Origin: Flavisolibacter tropicus
GTDB taxonomy: Bacteria > Bacteroidota > Bacteroidia > Chitinophagales > Chitinophagaceae
Assembly: GCF_001644645.1 (NCBI RefSeq)
Contig: NZ_CP011390.1
Coordinates: 3,592,001-3,656,000, forward strand
Reading direction: 5' to 3'
Length of the DNA: 64,000 bases
The notes beneath the pieces are model-generated. The model was not told where the DNA came from. It saw nothing but the letters and a program-made list of their open reading frames with translations, and did not search any database. Below are positions 9,251-18,401 of this stretch, piece after piece. The translations under genes and the position numbers were made by a program. How positions within the stretch are numbered: the first letter of the stretch is position 1; the number at the start of each line of letters is the position of its first letter.

Positions 9251-9592
9251 TTATTCTCCCTGGCCTTTGCCGCGCGGCCGCTCCCCTTTAGGGGGCCGGG
9301 GGCGTGCGGTGGCGAAGTCCTCCCTTCGGGAGGATTTAGGAGGGCCTTTTTGTTCCAAGTAATCCACATATTCTTTAGTTCCTAACCGGATAAATAGAGG
9401 CAGGCCAGTTACTTTCTGTATTTGTAGCTCTTTTTGGCAGAAGAAGGAGAGGTGCTGGGTGTAAAACTGTGGCGGAACGGTTTTTATATTAATAAAACGC
9501 ACGGTGTCTTTTATGTAAAATGAAGTGGTTTGTGCAGCTGCAATGTGAAAAGACGCCCAAAAAACGACCGAGCCGATAAAGCTTTTACACAT
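9251..9592 (-). CDS. Small exported protein whose C-terminus reads into repeat DNA
   Basis: 113 residues starting MCKSFIGSVVFWASFHIAAAQ, a signal peptide. The well-composed mature part (TTSFYIKDTVRFINIKT ... LFIRLGTKEYVDYLEQK, to about residue 82) looks like a genuine small domain. The last ~31 residues (GPPKSSRREDFATARPRPPKGERPRGKGQGE) are translated from an intergenic repeat containing the CTCCCCTTTAGGGGG palindrome at 9281-9302, so the original stop has apparently been lost and the protein now ends in a Pro/Arg/Lys-rich tail. Divergently placed from rpoN. Function unknown. Confidence 0.6.
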   Translation of the reverse strand: MCKSFIGSVVFWASFHIAAAQTTSFYIKDTVRFINIKTVPPQFYTQHLSFFCQKELQIQKVTGLPLFIRLGTKEYVDYLEQKGPPKSSRREDFATARPRPPKGERPRGKGQGE

Positions 9593-9675
9593 CTTAAATT
9601 ATTTACTAGTAAATTTACGGCTCGATTTTTGTGGAACAAGGCGATTTTTTTTCGCCGCAACGAAACCTGGAGAAC

Positions 9676-11172
9676 ATGAGCCTGAATCAAAGTTTACAGC
9701 AAAAGCTGTTACAAAAACTGTCACCCCAGCAGATTCAGTTAATGAAACTGTTGCAAGTACCTACTGCAAATCTGGAAGAGCGGATCAAGGAAGAATTGGA
9801 GGAGAACCCTGCATTGGAACAATCCGACGACACTCACGACGAAAACTATAACGAGGATACAAAGGACGAGTTTGCAGATAGTAATGAAGATGAATATGGT
9901 GAAGATGAATTAAGTTCTGACGAACAGTATGACAATATTGACATCTCGGATTATGTATCTGAGGGGGATGACGATATAGCCGATTATAAACTGCGCGACG
10001 AAAACTACGGCGAGCAGGAAGAGAAACAAACACTTCCTTATAAAGTAGAAACTTCTTTTTACGAGCTGCTGGAAGCACAGCTCGGCATGTTAAAGCTAGA
10101 CGATCAGGAATACAGAATAGCCGAACAGATCATTGGTAGTGTGGACGAGGATGGCTACCTGCGCCGCGAAACATCGGCCATTGTAGATGATCTGGCCTTC
10201 CGCCAAAACATCATGACCACTGAAGAAGAAGTAGAAGCCCTGATCAAGCGCATTCAACGCTTTGACCCGCCCGGCGTAGCCGCCCGCACTTTACAAGAGT
10301 GCCTTATCCTGCAGCTGCTTCGCCAAAAAGAAGAAGGAAAAGATGTGGATGTAGCCATTATGGCGTTAACCAAGTACTTCGACGAGTTTACCAAGAAGCA
10401 CTACGAAAAAATACAGCGCGGATTGAACCTGAGTGATGAAGAACTTAAGGACGTTATGCACCAGATCACAAAGCTCAACCCTAAACCAGGTGGCAATGTG
10501 GGCGAGGTGAATAAGGCCGAAAGCTATGTAGTGCCCGACTTCTTTATTTATAATAACGCTGGTAAACTGGAGTTGACCCTCAACTCCAAAAATGCACCGG
10601 AGCTACGCATCAGCGAGGGCTACCGTGATATGTTGAAGGAGTATGATCGTGGCTCTAAAAAAGACCGTCGGCAGAAAGAGGCTGTATTATTTATCAAGCA
10701 AAAGATTGACGCTGCTAAATGGTTTATTGACGCTATCAAGCAACGCCAGCATACCCTACTTAGCACCATGACGGCGATCATGAATCATCAGTACGATTTT
10801 TTCCTGACTGGGGACGAGACCTCATTGAGGCCCATGATCCTGAAAGACATTGCCGAGAAAACAGGACTGGATATTTCCACTGTAAGCCGCGTAGCCAACA
10901 GCAAGTTTGTACAAACAGAGTTTGGTACCTACCGCTTAAAATTCTTCTTCTCTGAATCCCTTACTACAGAAAGTGGTGAAGAGGTATCTACCCGCGAGGT
11001 GAAGAAGATCCTAAGCGACCTGATTGAGGGTGAGAACAAGAAGAAGCCACTGAGCGATGAACGTTTAACAGAGCTTTTACAGGAGAAAGGCTACAATATT
11101 GCCCGCCGTACAGTTGCTAAATACCGCGAGCAATTAAATATACCTGTCGCCCGTCTGCGTAAGGAACTGTAA
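9676..11172 (+). CDS. rpoN: RNA polymerase sigma-54 factor
   Basis: Sigma-54 directs core polymerase to -24/-12 promoters and needs an AAA+ activator to open them. The protein shows the N-terminal activator-interaction region ('SLQQKLLQKLSPQQIQLMKLLQ', residues ~5-26), an acidic linker (about 50-115, D/E-rich), the core-binding and CBD/HTH regions ('DISTVSRVANSKFVQTEFGTYRLKFFFS') and the C-terminal RpoN box 'ARRTVAKYRE'. The ATG at 9676 (498 residues) is preferred: a GGAG motif lies 7 bases upstream and the family usually begins M.LNQSLQQKL. A GTG at 9631 would add 15 residues. No sigma-54 activator gene is seen nearby. Followed 9 bp later by a membrane gene. Confidence 0.95.
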   Translation: MSLNQSLQQKLLQKLSPQQIQLMKLLQVPTANLEERIKEELEENPALEQSDDTHDENYNEDTKDEFADSNEDEYGEDELSSDEQYDNIDISDYVSEGDDDIADYKLRDENYGEQEEKQTLPYKVETSFYELLEAQLGMLKLDDQEYRIAEQIIGSVDEDGYLRRETSAIVDDLAFRQNIMTTEEEVEALIKRIQRFDPPGVAARTLQECLILQLLRQKEEGKDVDVAIMALTKYFDEFTKKHYEKIQRGLNLSDEELKDVMHQITKLNPKPGGNVGEVNKAESYVVPDFFIYNNAGKLELTLNSKNAPELRISEGYRDMLKEYDRGSKKDRRQKEAVLFIKQKIDAAKWFIDAIKQRQHTLLSTMTAIMNHQYDFFLTGDETSLRPMILKDIAEKTGLDISTVSRVANSKFVQTEFGTYRLKFFFSESLTTESGEEVSTREVKKILSDLIEGENKKKPLSDERLTELLQEKGYNIARRTVAKYREQLNIPVARLRKEL

Positions 11173-11181
11173 GTTTGCACC

Positions 11182-11871
11182 ATGGTTACCAGTGAACAGT
11201 TACAGCCAATTACAGACCACCAACCGGGTACAGACCGGCCGGAATCTTTCCACCCGGTGTTACGTGTAGTGGCTAGAGTGATTTCTATTGTTTTTCATCC
11301 GTTATTTATACCAGTATACATTTCCTGGTTCTTGTTGTACAACACACCCTTGTTTCCCGGCTTTTCCCAAGGCGACAAGGTGATGCTGATGGTTCGCTTT
11401 TTTGTGATGTATACCGTCTTCCCGCTGGCCACCATTTTACTGGCTAAGGGGTTGGGCTTTGTACAGTCCATCTATCTGCGCACCCAAAAAGACCGGATTA
11501 TTCCTTATGTAGCCTGCGGACTTTATTATTTCTGGATGTGGTATGTATTGCGCAACCAACCAGAGTTCCCAAAGGAGCTGGTTATGCTAAGCCTGGCCAT
11601 ATTTATTGCGTCCAGTGGCGGCCTTATTGCCAACAGCTATGTAAAGGTTAGCATGCATGCTATTTCTGTTGGTGTGATGATTGCCTTTATGTTCATCTTT
11701 TCATTTCTTACCGATGCCCACCTGGGTGTATATCTATCGGTTGCCCTCTTTGTGGCTGGTATTGTATGCACATCGCGTCTGATCAACGCTGATCACAATC
11801 CACTTGAAGTGTACCTGGGTTTGTTTATTGGCATCATTGCTCAAGTGGTATGTTTTTACGTTGTGTTTTAA
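11182..11871 (+). CDS. PAP2-like integral membrane protein
   Basis: 229 residues with about six membrane segments (e.g. 'VISIVFHPLFIPVYISWFLL', 'LSLAIFIASSGGLIANSYVK', 'LFIGIIAQVVCFYVVF'). The pattern K-x-S-M-H followed by S-R-L-x5-H-x3-E-V-Y-x-G resembles, in reduced form, motifs 2 and 3 of the PAP2 lipid phosphatase superfamily, so a phospho-lipid phosphatase role is possible; this rests on short motifs only. It starts 9 bp after rpoN on the same strand and is probably cotranscribed. Confidence 0.7.
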   Translation: MVTSEQLQPITDHQPGTDRPESFHPVLRVVARVISIVFHPLFIPVYISWFLLYNTPLFPGFSQGDKVMLMVRFFVMYTVFPLATILLAKGLGFVQSIYLRTQKDRIIPYVACGLYYFWMWYVLRNQPEFPKELVMLSLAIFIASSGGLIANSYVKVSMHAISVGVMIAFMFIFSFLTDAHLGVYLSVALFVAGIVCTSRLINADHNPLEVYLGLFIGIIAQVVCFYVVF

Positions 11872-12131
11872 TGGCGTGATTGGTGAGTGGTGAATGGTCA
11901 ATAGTGAATGGTGAGTAGGGCCAGCACACGCCCCCAACTCCTAAAGGGGAGAAGGCTAACGCACAGAAGAATAAACCTTTTTATAGAACAAAAGCACCCC
12001 TTAGTGGGTGCTTTTTATTTCCTTCTTTATTATTCCTTGCTTCTTGAATATTTCTTCTCTAACTACTCCTTATTCATCACTCATTCTTCTTTCTTCCTTT
12101 CGCATTTCCAATTTCCCATTTCGCATTCTTC
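11872..12131. repeat. Repeat words and terminator between convergent genes
   Basis: From 11880 to 11920 there are GTGAATGGTCAATAGTGAAT-type words. At 11931-11951 lies a copy of the CCCCTAAAGGGGA palindrome followed by GGCTAACGCAC, the same word that follows the palindrome at 4290 in opposite orientation. A terminator hairpin follows, then a T/C-rich stretch of CATTTCGCATTTCC-like words up to 12131. Confidence 0.75.
11990..12016. terminator. Bidirectional intrinsic terminator
   Basis: AAAAGCACCC-CTTAGT-GGGTGCTTTT with T-run, between the convergent genes ending at 11871 and 12132. Confidence 0.85.
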
Positions 12132-14621
12132 CTACAGCTTTACTATCTTCTGCGTTGGTATGCCAGTAGGCGTTTGCAATCGTATCCAATAGGTTCCGGC
12201 CGGCAATTTATCCAACGACACATACTTACTAAATAAGCCCTTTGCCTGCACCCATTTTTCCTTTTGCAATACAGAACCTTTAGCATCAATGATCTCCAAC
12301 AGCAAGGCAGTTTCTTCCAGCACACCACCATTGATCCAAACCGATGATGTAGTAGGATTTGGCGATACAGTAAACCCATAATCTGCTTTTACTGTTAGCT
12401 TTCGCAAAGCTGATACTACTTCCTCCGCAGGATAGATGGCCTTTATACGATAGTATACTGTTTGGGCTTTTACGTCTTTATCAATAAATGTATATGCCAG
12501 ATGATTGGCCTGTACAGGTACCTGCGATAACGGAGAAAAGATTTTGCCATCAAAAGACCGTTCTAGTATAAAATGTTGAAGGTTTACTGTTTCGTCTACC
12601 ATCCAGGTTAGCTGAGCACCTGCTGCAGTTGCCAATACAGTGAAGTTTTTGAAATGCAAGGGCAAAACAATTTCTCCAGCGTGGCTAGCAATCACCCTTG
12701 CCAGCAAGCCCACGTACGCCGACTGCCCATAAATAGAAGGCTCATTAATGGCCCAGGAGGCTTCGTCTTCCAGAATGGTATTGTTCCAGGAAGTGTTCCA
12801 GTCATAATATGATTTTTGAGGAGGTTGGTTATAGGGAGGGGAAATGGTAGTCAACCCATATTTATTTCCATAAGCATCGTACTGTCCATAATTCTTATTA
12901 GGGCCACCAATTAGATACCCCGGAGCGGGACCTTTACTGGAGGTTTTGGCATTGTCCCATAAGGTACCTTCACCAAACCATACATGATAAATTTCGTTGG
13001 CGCAAGCTTCTGCACCATACGCATACATATTGCTTAGCATGACAATACCCATTGGATTCACCCCGTGATACCAATGCAGGTACGACTCTCCAGTTTCTTT
13101 GTATAAATTATGATTCGTTGGATCAACATTAAATGTAACGTTGTCATAGTTGTGAATAGCGCCATTGGCCTTAAACTCACAGCTCCCCCAGTTATATTCG
13201 TTATCCGGCATATGAGACCGGTATAAATCAGTTTTGTTTGTATAGTCTGTAATACTCAATACACTTTTATTATAAGACTTGCGTTCAAGAATATTTGCTG
13301 AAACAGTAGCATTAACCCCAGACAGTCGGGCATATCGCAACATAGCCTGTTGCACTGAATTATCATAGGGTCCCCAATACCAGCCAGCATAACACTGAGC
13401 GTCTGTATAATGGGTTTCAAAGAAGGTTTTATATTCTGCATCGCCTGTTGCTTCGTATAAATAAGCCGCTGCTGTTATGGCCAAATCCAATTGAAGTTTA
13501 TCGCAGGCGGGTGTGTAATAAGGACTACACAAATCAGCATCACCCGATTTGATGGTACCATCGTCACAATTGGCCTGAAATGAAGTAAAGCTACTAGTAG
13601 TAAGTTTGGCCCTGGCCCAGGCACTCTTTGCCCGGTTTATTAGGTCGGTACCATAGGCTGAAAGTGAAGGAATCCCTTTATAAACAATACCCGCTATGGC
13701 AAATACAGCACTACCTGTTAGTGTAGATGAAGTACATTCACCTACATAATAACGCGGGTTATCATCTGTACTGGGTGGCGATTTACTATTGTAATTATCA
13801 ACGCCCACTTTTAAAAACAAGCCTCCTGTGCCTGTTCCATCCTGCATACGCTTTAGCCAGTCTAGCTCCCATTTTATTTCATCGATTATATCAGGTATGC
13901 CATTACCTGATTCTGGGATATTATAATTGTCTGTAAATACTGCCGGTTGAATACGATAGGTTTCAAGTAAGCTGCATAATGTTCTAAAAGTAAACGTGGT
14001 GTACTTGTTATAGTCGCCGGCGTCAAACCAGCCACCACTTAAATCCCTTTCTGTTGTAGCGTCCATTTTAGCAGTATAAAGACGCGCATGTTTATCCTGG
14101 TTAGATCTTTCAAATGCAGCGCCGTCCGCCCACTTTGCATCTGTATAAGGAACGGCTTTTGCAAAGTTGATGCGCTGATAATAAAACATGCGCATAGCCT
14201 GCTTCATCACTTCATCATAGACATTATTACTGATCTCAAACCGATAAGAGCCTACATTATTAGCTACATCGTAGATGTAATACGAACCAGCAGCTTCTAC
14301 AGTTGAGAAGTCAAACCACCAACCCCTATCCCCGCTTTGGGCCTGGGTAGCACCGCCATTCCAAATCGCCAAGGTTCCGGAGAAAACAACGGCATCATCA
14401 CTCCAGCGGCGCACCTGGTATTGATTGGCACCCGTACCCGGGCTAAATGATTCTGCAGCATTATACCCCCACTGAGGATCTACTACTACAGCTACCTTTT
14501 TACTTTTTGGAAAATAGCCAAACTGGTCCACTTTAATATATGGCGAAGTGGTTCCAGGCGCAGCAAAAGCAATCGAATGAATAAATAAAACAACAGCTAA
14601 TAACGTAAAGACATTTTTCAT
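12132..14621 (-). CDS. Glycoside hydrolase family 9 glycanase with T9SS sorting domain
   Basis: 829 residues from the ATG at 14619-14621 (signal peptide MKNVFTLLAVVLFIHSIAFA). Domain order: N-terminal CelD-type Ig-like domain ('IKVDQFGYFPKSKKVAVV...', ~25-125), a GH9 (alpha/alpha)6 catalytic domain (~130-670) with the signature 'GGWFDAGDYNKY' carrying the catalytic-base Asp pair, 'YLHWYHGVNPMG', and the proton-donor Glu region 'EDEASWAINEPSIYGQSAYVG', then a beta-sandwich linker ('LTWMVDETVNLQHFILERS', ~680-750) and a Por-type sorting tail ('FTVSPNPTTSSVWINGG...IVKL'). Family 9 enzymes are mainly endo-beta-1,4-glucanases, so secreted cellulose or mixed-glucan breakdown is likely. No SusC/D genes or other CAZymes adjoin it. 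Confidence 0.92.
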   Translation of the reverse strand: MKNVFTLLAVVLFIHSIAFAAPGTTSPYIKVDQFGYFPKSKKVAVVVDPQWGYNAAESFSPGTGANQYQVRRWSDDAVVFSGTLAIWNGGATQAQSGDRGWWFDFSTVEAAGSYYIYDVANNVGSYRFEISNNVYDEVMKQAMRMFYYQRINFAKAVPYTDAKWADGAAFERSNQDKHARLYTAKMDATTERDLSGGWFDAGDYNKYTTFTFRTLCSLLETYRIQPAVFTDNYNIPESGNGIPDIIDEIKWELDWLKRMQDGTGTGGLFLKVGVDNYNSKSPPSTDDNPRYYVGECTSSTLTGSAVFAIAGIVYKGIPSLSAYGTDLINRAKSAWARAKLTTSSFTSFQANCDDGTIKSGDADLCSPYYTPACDKLQLDLAITAAAYLYEATGDAEYKTFFETHYTDAQCYAGWYWGPYDNSVQQAMLRYARLSGVNATVSANILERKSYNKSVLSITDYTNKTDLYRSHMPDNEYNWGSCEFKANGAIHNYDNVTFNVDPTNHNLYKETGESYLHWYHGVNPMGIVMLSNMYAYGAEACANEIYHVWFGEGTLWDNAKTSSKGPAPGYLIGGPNKNYGQYDAYGNKYGLTTISPPYNQPPQKSYYDWNTSWNNTILEDEASWAINEPSIYGQSAYVGLLARVIASHAGEIVLPLHFKNFTVLATAAGAQLTWMVDETVNLQHFILERSFDGKIFSPLSQVPVQANHLAYTFIDKDVKAQTVYYRIKAIYPAEEVVSALRKLTVKADYGFTVSPNPTTSSVWINGGVLEETALLLEIIDAKGSVLQKEKWVQAKGLFSKYVSLDKLPAGTYWIRLQTPTGIPTQKIVKL

Positions 14622-14772
14622 TGGAAAGGATTGGAGCAACAAACATAAAAGTCAGTACCATTAACCACTACCTCTTAGGTATGAGCATACCAATTAACAT
14701 CATGAACCTTCACTTTTGCCGGATTAATCACTCAGGCAAAGAAGTCGGTCTGCATTTAATTGTTAATGCGCC

Positions 14773-15210
14773 TTATACGTTTCGAATAGGCGATTCTATT
14801 ACCACCGTTGGGTATATTGCTTTTACGCGATAGTAGATCTTCTTATCACTGGTCTTATTTCCACCATCAACATAAGAATAGATTTGTTGATGCAACTGCA
14901 CCGGCACTTCATACAAGGGCAAAAAGTTTTGACCATCGGTAGAATGCTCAATGAGAAAATATTGAAGGTTTGCAGTTTCTTCTACCATCCAGTTTAACAG
15001 AATACCGTTGGGAGTAGTTTTTACAGCTAATGTGTTTCCTCGAACTTGTACTGATACGCTTGTATCATTAGCTGGTTGATCTACCTTATTATAGGCAATA
15101 CGTTCATGAGTTATAGCTACGTTATTGTGCAGTGTGTCCGCTGAATTGATTGCCTTTGCAGAAAAGCTTTGTATCATCACTATTGCGGTTAGCCCTACTA
15201 GATAGTTCAC
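14773..15210 (-). CDS. Small secreted protein paralogous to the GH9 linker domain
   Basis: 145 residues with a signal-peptide-like start (MNYLVGLTAIVMIQSFSAKA). Residues ~70-142 ('GILLNWMVEETANLQYFLIEHSTDGQNF..LYEVPVQ..IYSYVD...KIYYRVKAIYP') match the linker module of the neighbouring GH9 protein ('GAQLTWMVDETVNLQHFILERSFDGKIF..LSQVPVQ..AYTFID...TVYYRIKAIYP'). It stops just where the sorting domain would begin, so it has no T9SS tail. It may be a duplicated and truncated remnant, or a free-standing domain. A TATGTTTG box at 15229-15236 lies upstream. Confidence 0.6.
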   Translation of the reverse strand: MNYLVGLTAIVMIQSFSAKAINSADTLHNNVAITHERIAYNKVDQPANDTSVSVQVRGNTLAVKTTPNGILLNWMVEETANLQYFLIEHSTDGQNFLPLYEVPVQLHQQIYSYVDGGNKTSDKKIYYRVKAIYPTVVIESPIRNV

Positions 15211-15228
15211 GGTGTTGAATTAAGGGCG

Positions 15229-15236
15229 CAAACATA
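15229..15236 (-). promoter_or_regulatory. Candidate -7 promoter box
   Basis: TATGTTTG on the minus strand matches the Bacteroidota TAnnTTTG -7 consensus, 19 bases upstream of the start at 15210. No clear -33 TTG was found. Confidence 0.4.
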
Positions 15237-15348
15237 ACAGTGCTCTTTGGCACCGCATATCTCGTTTAGTATGAGAGCTGCAAACGGCGTCATGAATTGC
15301 TTAAAGCAAGAACTAAAAGGAATAGAAACAACATCGATAGGTACAAAA

Positions 15349-15384
15349 GAAAAAGCCCGGCCATAGGGTACGGCGGGCTTTTGT
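15349..15384 (-). terminator. Intrinsic terminator
   Basis: On the minus strand AAAAGCCCGCC ... GGCCGGGCTTTTTC, 24 bp past the stop of the L,D-transpeptidase gene. Confidence 0.8.
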
Positions 15385-15407
15385 CATCCATCCTTGTTTG
15401 TGTCCAA

Positions 15408-16157
15408 CTAGCCGTTTAATAATGTTGATTCCTGCTCATAACGGCTCGACGGATGGTATATAAATAGGCAGGTGCCATCTTTCAATAAATTAATAACCTT
15501 TTCAGCATACTCCTGGGGCACTGCCGGACAACCGAAGCTGCGACCCATATAAGCGCTGCTTACACGATGATCACCAATATAATTGGCGCCATGCACCACT
15601 ACAGCTCTTTCTTCTGCATTATCATTCCAGCCTTTCTCCTGGCCAGACAAACGCAGCGATAAACCATGCTTACCACTATAAGTACCCTTGGTTACATAAA
15701 AGCCTAAGCTGCTCTGCAAAGACTCCGGTGTGTTCGAAAACTGGTTAGCGTAATCTAAACCAGAGTTCTTACCATGTGCCACATAGGTATTGAATAATAC
15801 TTTATCGTTTTTCAGATCTATGATGTACATCCGCTTTTTGCGAGAGCTTTGGCTAAAGTCTACAACGGTTAATACATCGCTGTTAGCTAAAGCACCTTTT
15901 TCACGCAGTTGTTCATACCCTTTATAGGCATATTTCATAGCATCTACAGAAAGACCTAATTTGTCTAATTCTAAACGCTCATAGATTGATAAAGCAGTAG
16001 CCTCTGCTGTTGCAACAGTTGTTGAGGCAGCAGCTGAACTATTGTTGACTATCGTATGGGTTATCGCTTTTTTGCTATCGGCTTTTTCAACTGGCGAAAC
16101 CGTAAAGGACACAGCTAATGCGGCAGCAAAAGCAATGGGAAGTATTGTTTTTCTCAC
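15408..16157 (-). CDS. Murein L,D-transpeptidase catalytic-domain (YkuD_2) protein
   Basis: 249 residues: an N-terminal signal/anchor (MRKTILPIAFAAALAVSFTV), a Thr/Ala-rich linker (~30-55) and the catalytic domain. The active-site pattern is visible as 'VVHGANYIGDHRVSSAYMGRSFGCPAVP', with the S-x-G-C-P nucleophile Cys and the upstream His. Enzymes of this type make 3-3 cross-links or attach proteins to peptidoglycan; the YkuD_2 branch is widespread in Bacteroidota, where its exact role is less clear. It acts in the periplasm. Single-gene unit with its own terminator. Confidence 0.85.
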   Translation of the reverse strand: MRKTILPIAFAAALAVSFTVSPVEKADSKKAITHTIVNNSSAAASTTVATAEATALSIYERLELDKLGLSVDAMKYAYKGYEQLREKGALANSDVLTVVDFSQSSRKKRMYIIDLKNDKVLFNTYVAHGKNSGLDYANQFSNTPESLQSSLGFYVTKGTYSGKHGLSLRLSGQEKGWNDNAEERAVVVHGANYIGDHRVSSAYMGRSFGCPAVPQEYAEKVINLLKDGTCLFIYHPSSRYEQESTLLNG

Positions 16158-16318
16158 GTTTTACAGGTTTTTCTTGATTGGAACGCCGACAAAGTGAAAA
16201 TATTATGCCTAACCTGCCTCCACAAATTATCTATAAGATTTTTTTAATAAATAAGGGGAAATACGTTAATGTACCCTTAAAGAATAAGTAGATATGCTAA
16301 ATCTGTTAACGTTTTTTC

Positions 16319-17368
16319 TTACTTCACACGGTGGGTTTCACGTCTTTTTAAAATGAATTCGTTGCCATAAATACGAAGCAACAAGATAAACATAGAGATC
16401 AGCAGTGGACCAAAGATGAGTCCAATAAAGCCGAACAGTTGCAGCCCTGCAATAACCCCAAATATGGTGATCAGAGGGTGAATATTGCCGAGCTTTTTAT
16501 TGATGAGGAAACGAAACAAATTATCTGATAAACCAATCAAGCCAAACCCCCACACCCCCATAGCAATGCCTTGTCCCGTTTTGCCTTGTACCAGCAACAT
16601 AACAGTAAGCGGTACATACACCACAGCAGCACCTACTATAGGCAGCATGGCCGTAATACAGGTAGCCACAAACCACACAAACGGCTCATCAATACCAATG
16701 ATGAGGTAGCCTATAAGCCCTACAACACCTTGTATCAATGCAATGAGTGGAATACCAATTGTGCTGGAGGTAACCATCACTTTTACCTCTCTACCAATAC
16801 GCTCTACATTACCGTCTTTTAGCGGTATGTATTCATACAGGTAATCTTCAATACGCCGTCCATTAACCAACATGAAGTAGAGAATAAAGTACATGCTGGC
16901 AATCAAAGTGAGCGTATCTAAAGACACCCGTAAAATCTTAGGCAGTAACTGGGTAAGATAAGGTCCTAGCTGGTTAATGGTCTCCGGCTTTATGATCTCA
17001 TAGCCAATCTTGCCTTTTAAATCAACAATCACTTTCTTTAGCGAATCCATTAGCTCACCAGAGTGCGTTACCACATAACTGATCTTTGAATACAAGATGT
17101 TTCCCAACAATCCTATTGGCACTAATATCACAAAGAAAGAAAGCAGCATTAATACCCAGGCAGCTGTAGCGGGTCTCCAGCCCTTGCGTTCCGTTAGATA
17201 AAACATGCGGTCACGCATCAGTACATAAAAGGTAACAGCACCCAAAAAGGCTGACAGAAAGAACCATAGTTCTCGTATCAATGCAATTCCTAAAAACAGG
17301 ATGAGCAGGATAAAAGCTATTTGCCGTAACAGGTTGGTATCAATGGTATTATTAGGTGTGCTGTTCAT
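16319..17368 (-). CDS. AI-2E family transporter (putative permease)
   Basis: 349 residues from the ATG at 17366-17368 (MNSTPNNTIDTNLLRQIAFI), which fits family starts better than an upstream non-ATG start. About eight membrane segments are arranged as in the AI-2E/PerM family: a paired N-terminal hairpin (20-70), a soluble middle (100-200, 'YSKISYVVTHSGELMDSLKKV') and a C-terminal bundle with 'PFVWFVATCITAMLPIVGAAVVYVP' and 'GFIGLIFGPLLISMFILLL'. Family members export small molecules or act as Na+/H+ antiporters; the substrate is not predictable. Single gene. Confidence 0.88.
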   Translation of the reverse strand: MNSTPNNTIDTNLLRQIAFILLILFLGIALIRELWFFLSAFLGAVTFYVLMRDRMFYLTERKGWRPATAAWVLMLLSFFVILVPIGLLGNILYSKISYVVTHSGELMDSLKKVIVDLKGKIGYEIIKPETINQLGPYLTQLLPKILRVSLDTLTLIASMYFILYFMLVNGRRIEDYLYEYIPLKDGNVERIGREVKVMVTSSTIGIPLIALIQGVVGLIGYLIIGIDEPFVWFVATCITAMLPIVGAAVVYVPLTVMLLVQGKTGQGIAMGVWGFGLIGLSDNLFRFLINKKLGNIHPLITIFGVIAGLQLFGFIGLIFGPLLISMFILLLRIYGNEFILKRRETHRVK

Positions 17369-17756
17369 AATAAAGCCAATCCTCAATGAAATTACTGAAA
17401 TGCACAGGACTGCAGATCGTACCAATAAGAAATTATGCCATGGACCGCGGATTGTTGGATTTGTAGGATTTACAGGATTAATATCGTTTCAGATCTGCCA
17501 GTTTGAAAATTGTCTACGGTGATAATAAACCACAGCCTGATTATTTGTTTGCCCAATAATCTTTTCAACCATAAGTAATATCACAATCCATGATTGTTAG
17601 AGGAATACTATATGCTTAGTAAATGTTCAATTTCAAATCTCAGACTTCAAATTGCAAACAAGTAATCCTGTTAATCCAACTAATCATCCCTCTAATCCGC
17701 GGTCAAAAAAAATCCCGGCCTACTGGCCGGGATCTCTCTTCTATCTATTTTACAGA
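17369..17756. repeat. Intergenic interval with GGATT-word repeats
   Basis: No gene seen. It contains CCGCGGATTGTTGGATTTGT-type words (17440-17480), AAATCTCAGACTTCAAATTG words (17635-17660), the complement TCTAATCCGCGGTC (17690-17704) and a terminator at 17704-17738. Confidence 0.7.
17704..17738 (-). terminator. Intrinsic terminator for the bamA-ompH cluster
   Basis: ATCCCGGCC-AGTA-GGCCGGGAT followed by eight T on the minus strand, 19 bp after the last ompH stop. Confidence 0.9.
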
Positions 17757-18326
17757 TTACTGTTTTTTAGCAGGAGGGTTGGTAGTGGTTGCTGCAGGTG
17801 TTGGGTTAGTTGCACCAGCTGGTACTTTTAAGTTCAATTTCTTAGCTACCAATGGCAACAGGTTGTCTGCTGGAGGCGCTACCAATAAAGATTCCATATT
17901 ATATACGTATGAATAACCGCTTTCTTTTGCTACTGCATTCAACGCATTCATCACTTTAGCATAAATAGGCTGCAATAATTCATTTTGTTTAGCCTGCATT
18001 TCGTTCTGCACAATGCCCTGCCAGTTTTGAATCTGGTAAGCCATCTGCTCTAATTCTTGTCTCATTTGCGCACGTACAGGTGCTGCAGTCTTTAAAGAAT
18101 CTTTACCATTAGCTAAGCTATCCTTACGATTATATTCAGATACCAGGTAAGCAAACTGAGGGTTCAGAGAGTCTGCCTGGAAACGTTGTAAAGTTGAATC
18201 AATCTTTCTTACTTCTGGCATCAGATATACCACCTGATCTAAGCTGATATAACCAGTTTTCTGTGCAGAAGCGCTAAATCCCGCCACTACCATCAGGGCC
18301 ACTACGAATAATTTGATTTTGTTCAT
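17757..18326 (-). CDS. OmpH/Skp family periplasmic chaperone
   Basis: 189 residues. Signal peptide (MNKIKLFVVALMVVAGFSASAQ), then the typical OmpH start 'KTGYISLDQVVYLMPE', a long helical arm (~45-130) and a conserved end 'AVAKESGYSYVYNMES'. A low-complexity Thr/Pro/Ala tail closes the protein. Skp-type trimers hold unfolded outer-membrane proteins in the periplasm and hand them to BamA. It is third in bamA-ompH-ompH and directly precedes the terminator. It is more divergent than the adjacent copy. Confidence 0.88.
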   Translation of the reverse strand: MNKIKLFVVALMVVAGFSASAQKTGYISLDQVVYLMPEVRKIDSTLQRFQADSLNPQFAYLVSEYNRKDSLANGKDSLKTAAPVRAQMRQELEQMAYQIQNWQGIVQNEMQAKQNELLQPIYAKVMNALNAVAKESGYSYVYNMESLLVAPPADNLLPLVAKKLNLKVPAGATNPTPAATTTNPPAKKQ

Positions 18327-18401
18327 GAGATGTTTTTGTTATGATACTTTTTAGTTTGAAATGGTTGCTACCCTTTTTTGATTTTACAATTCTTTAATGA
18401 A

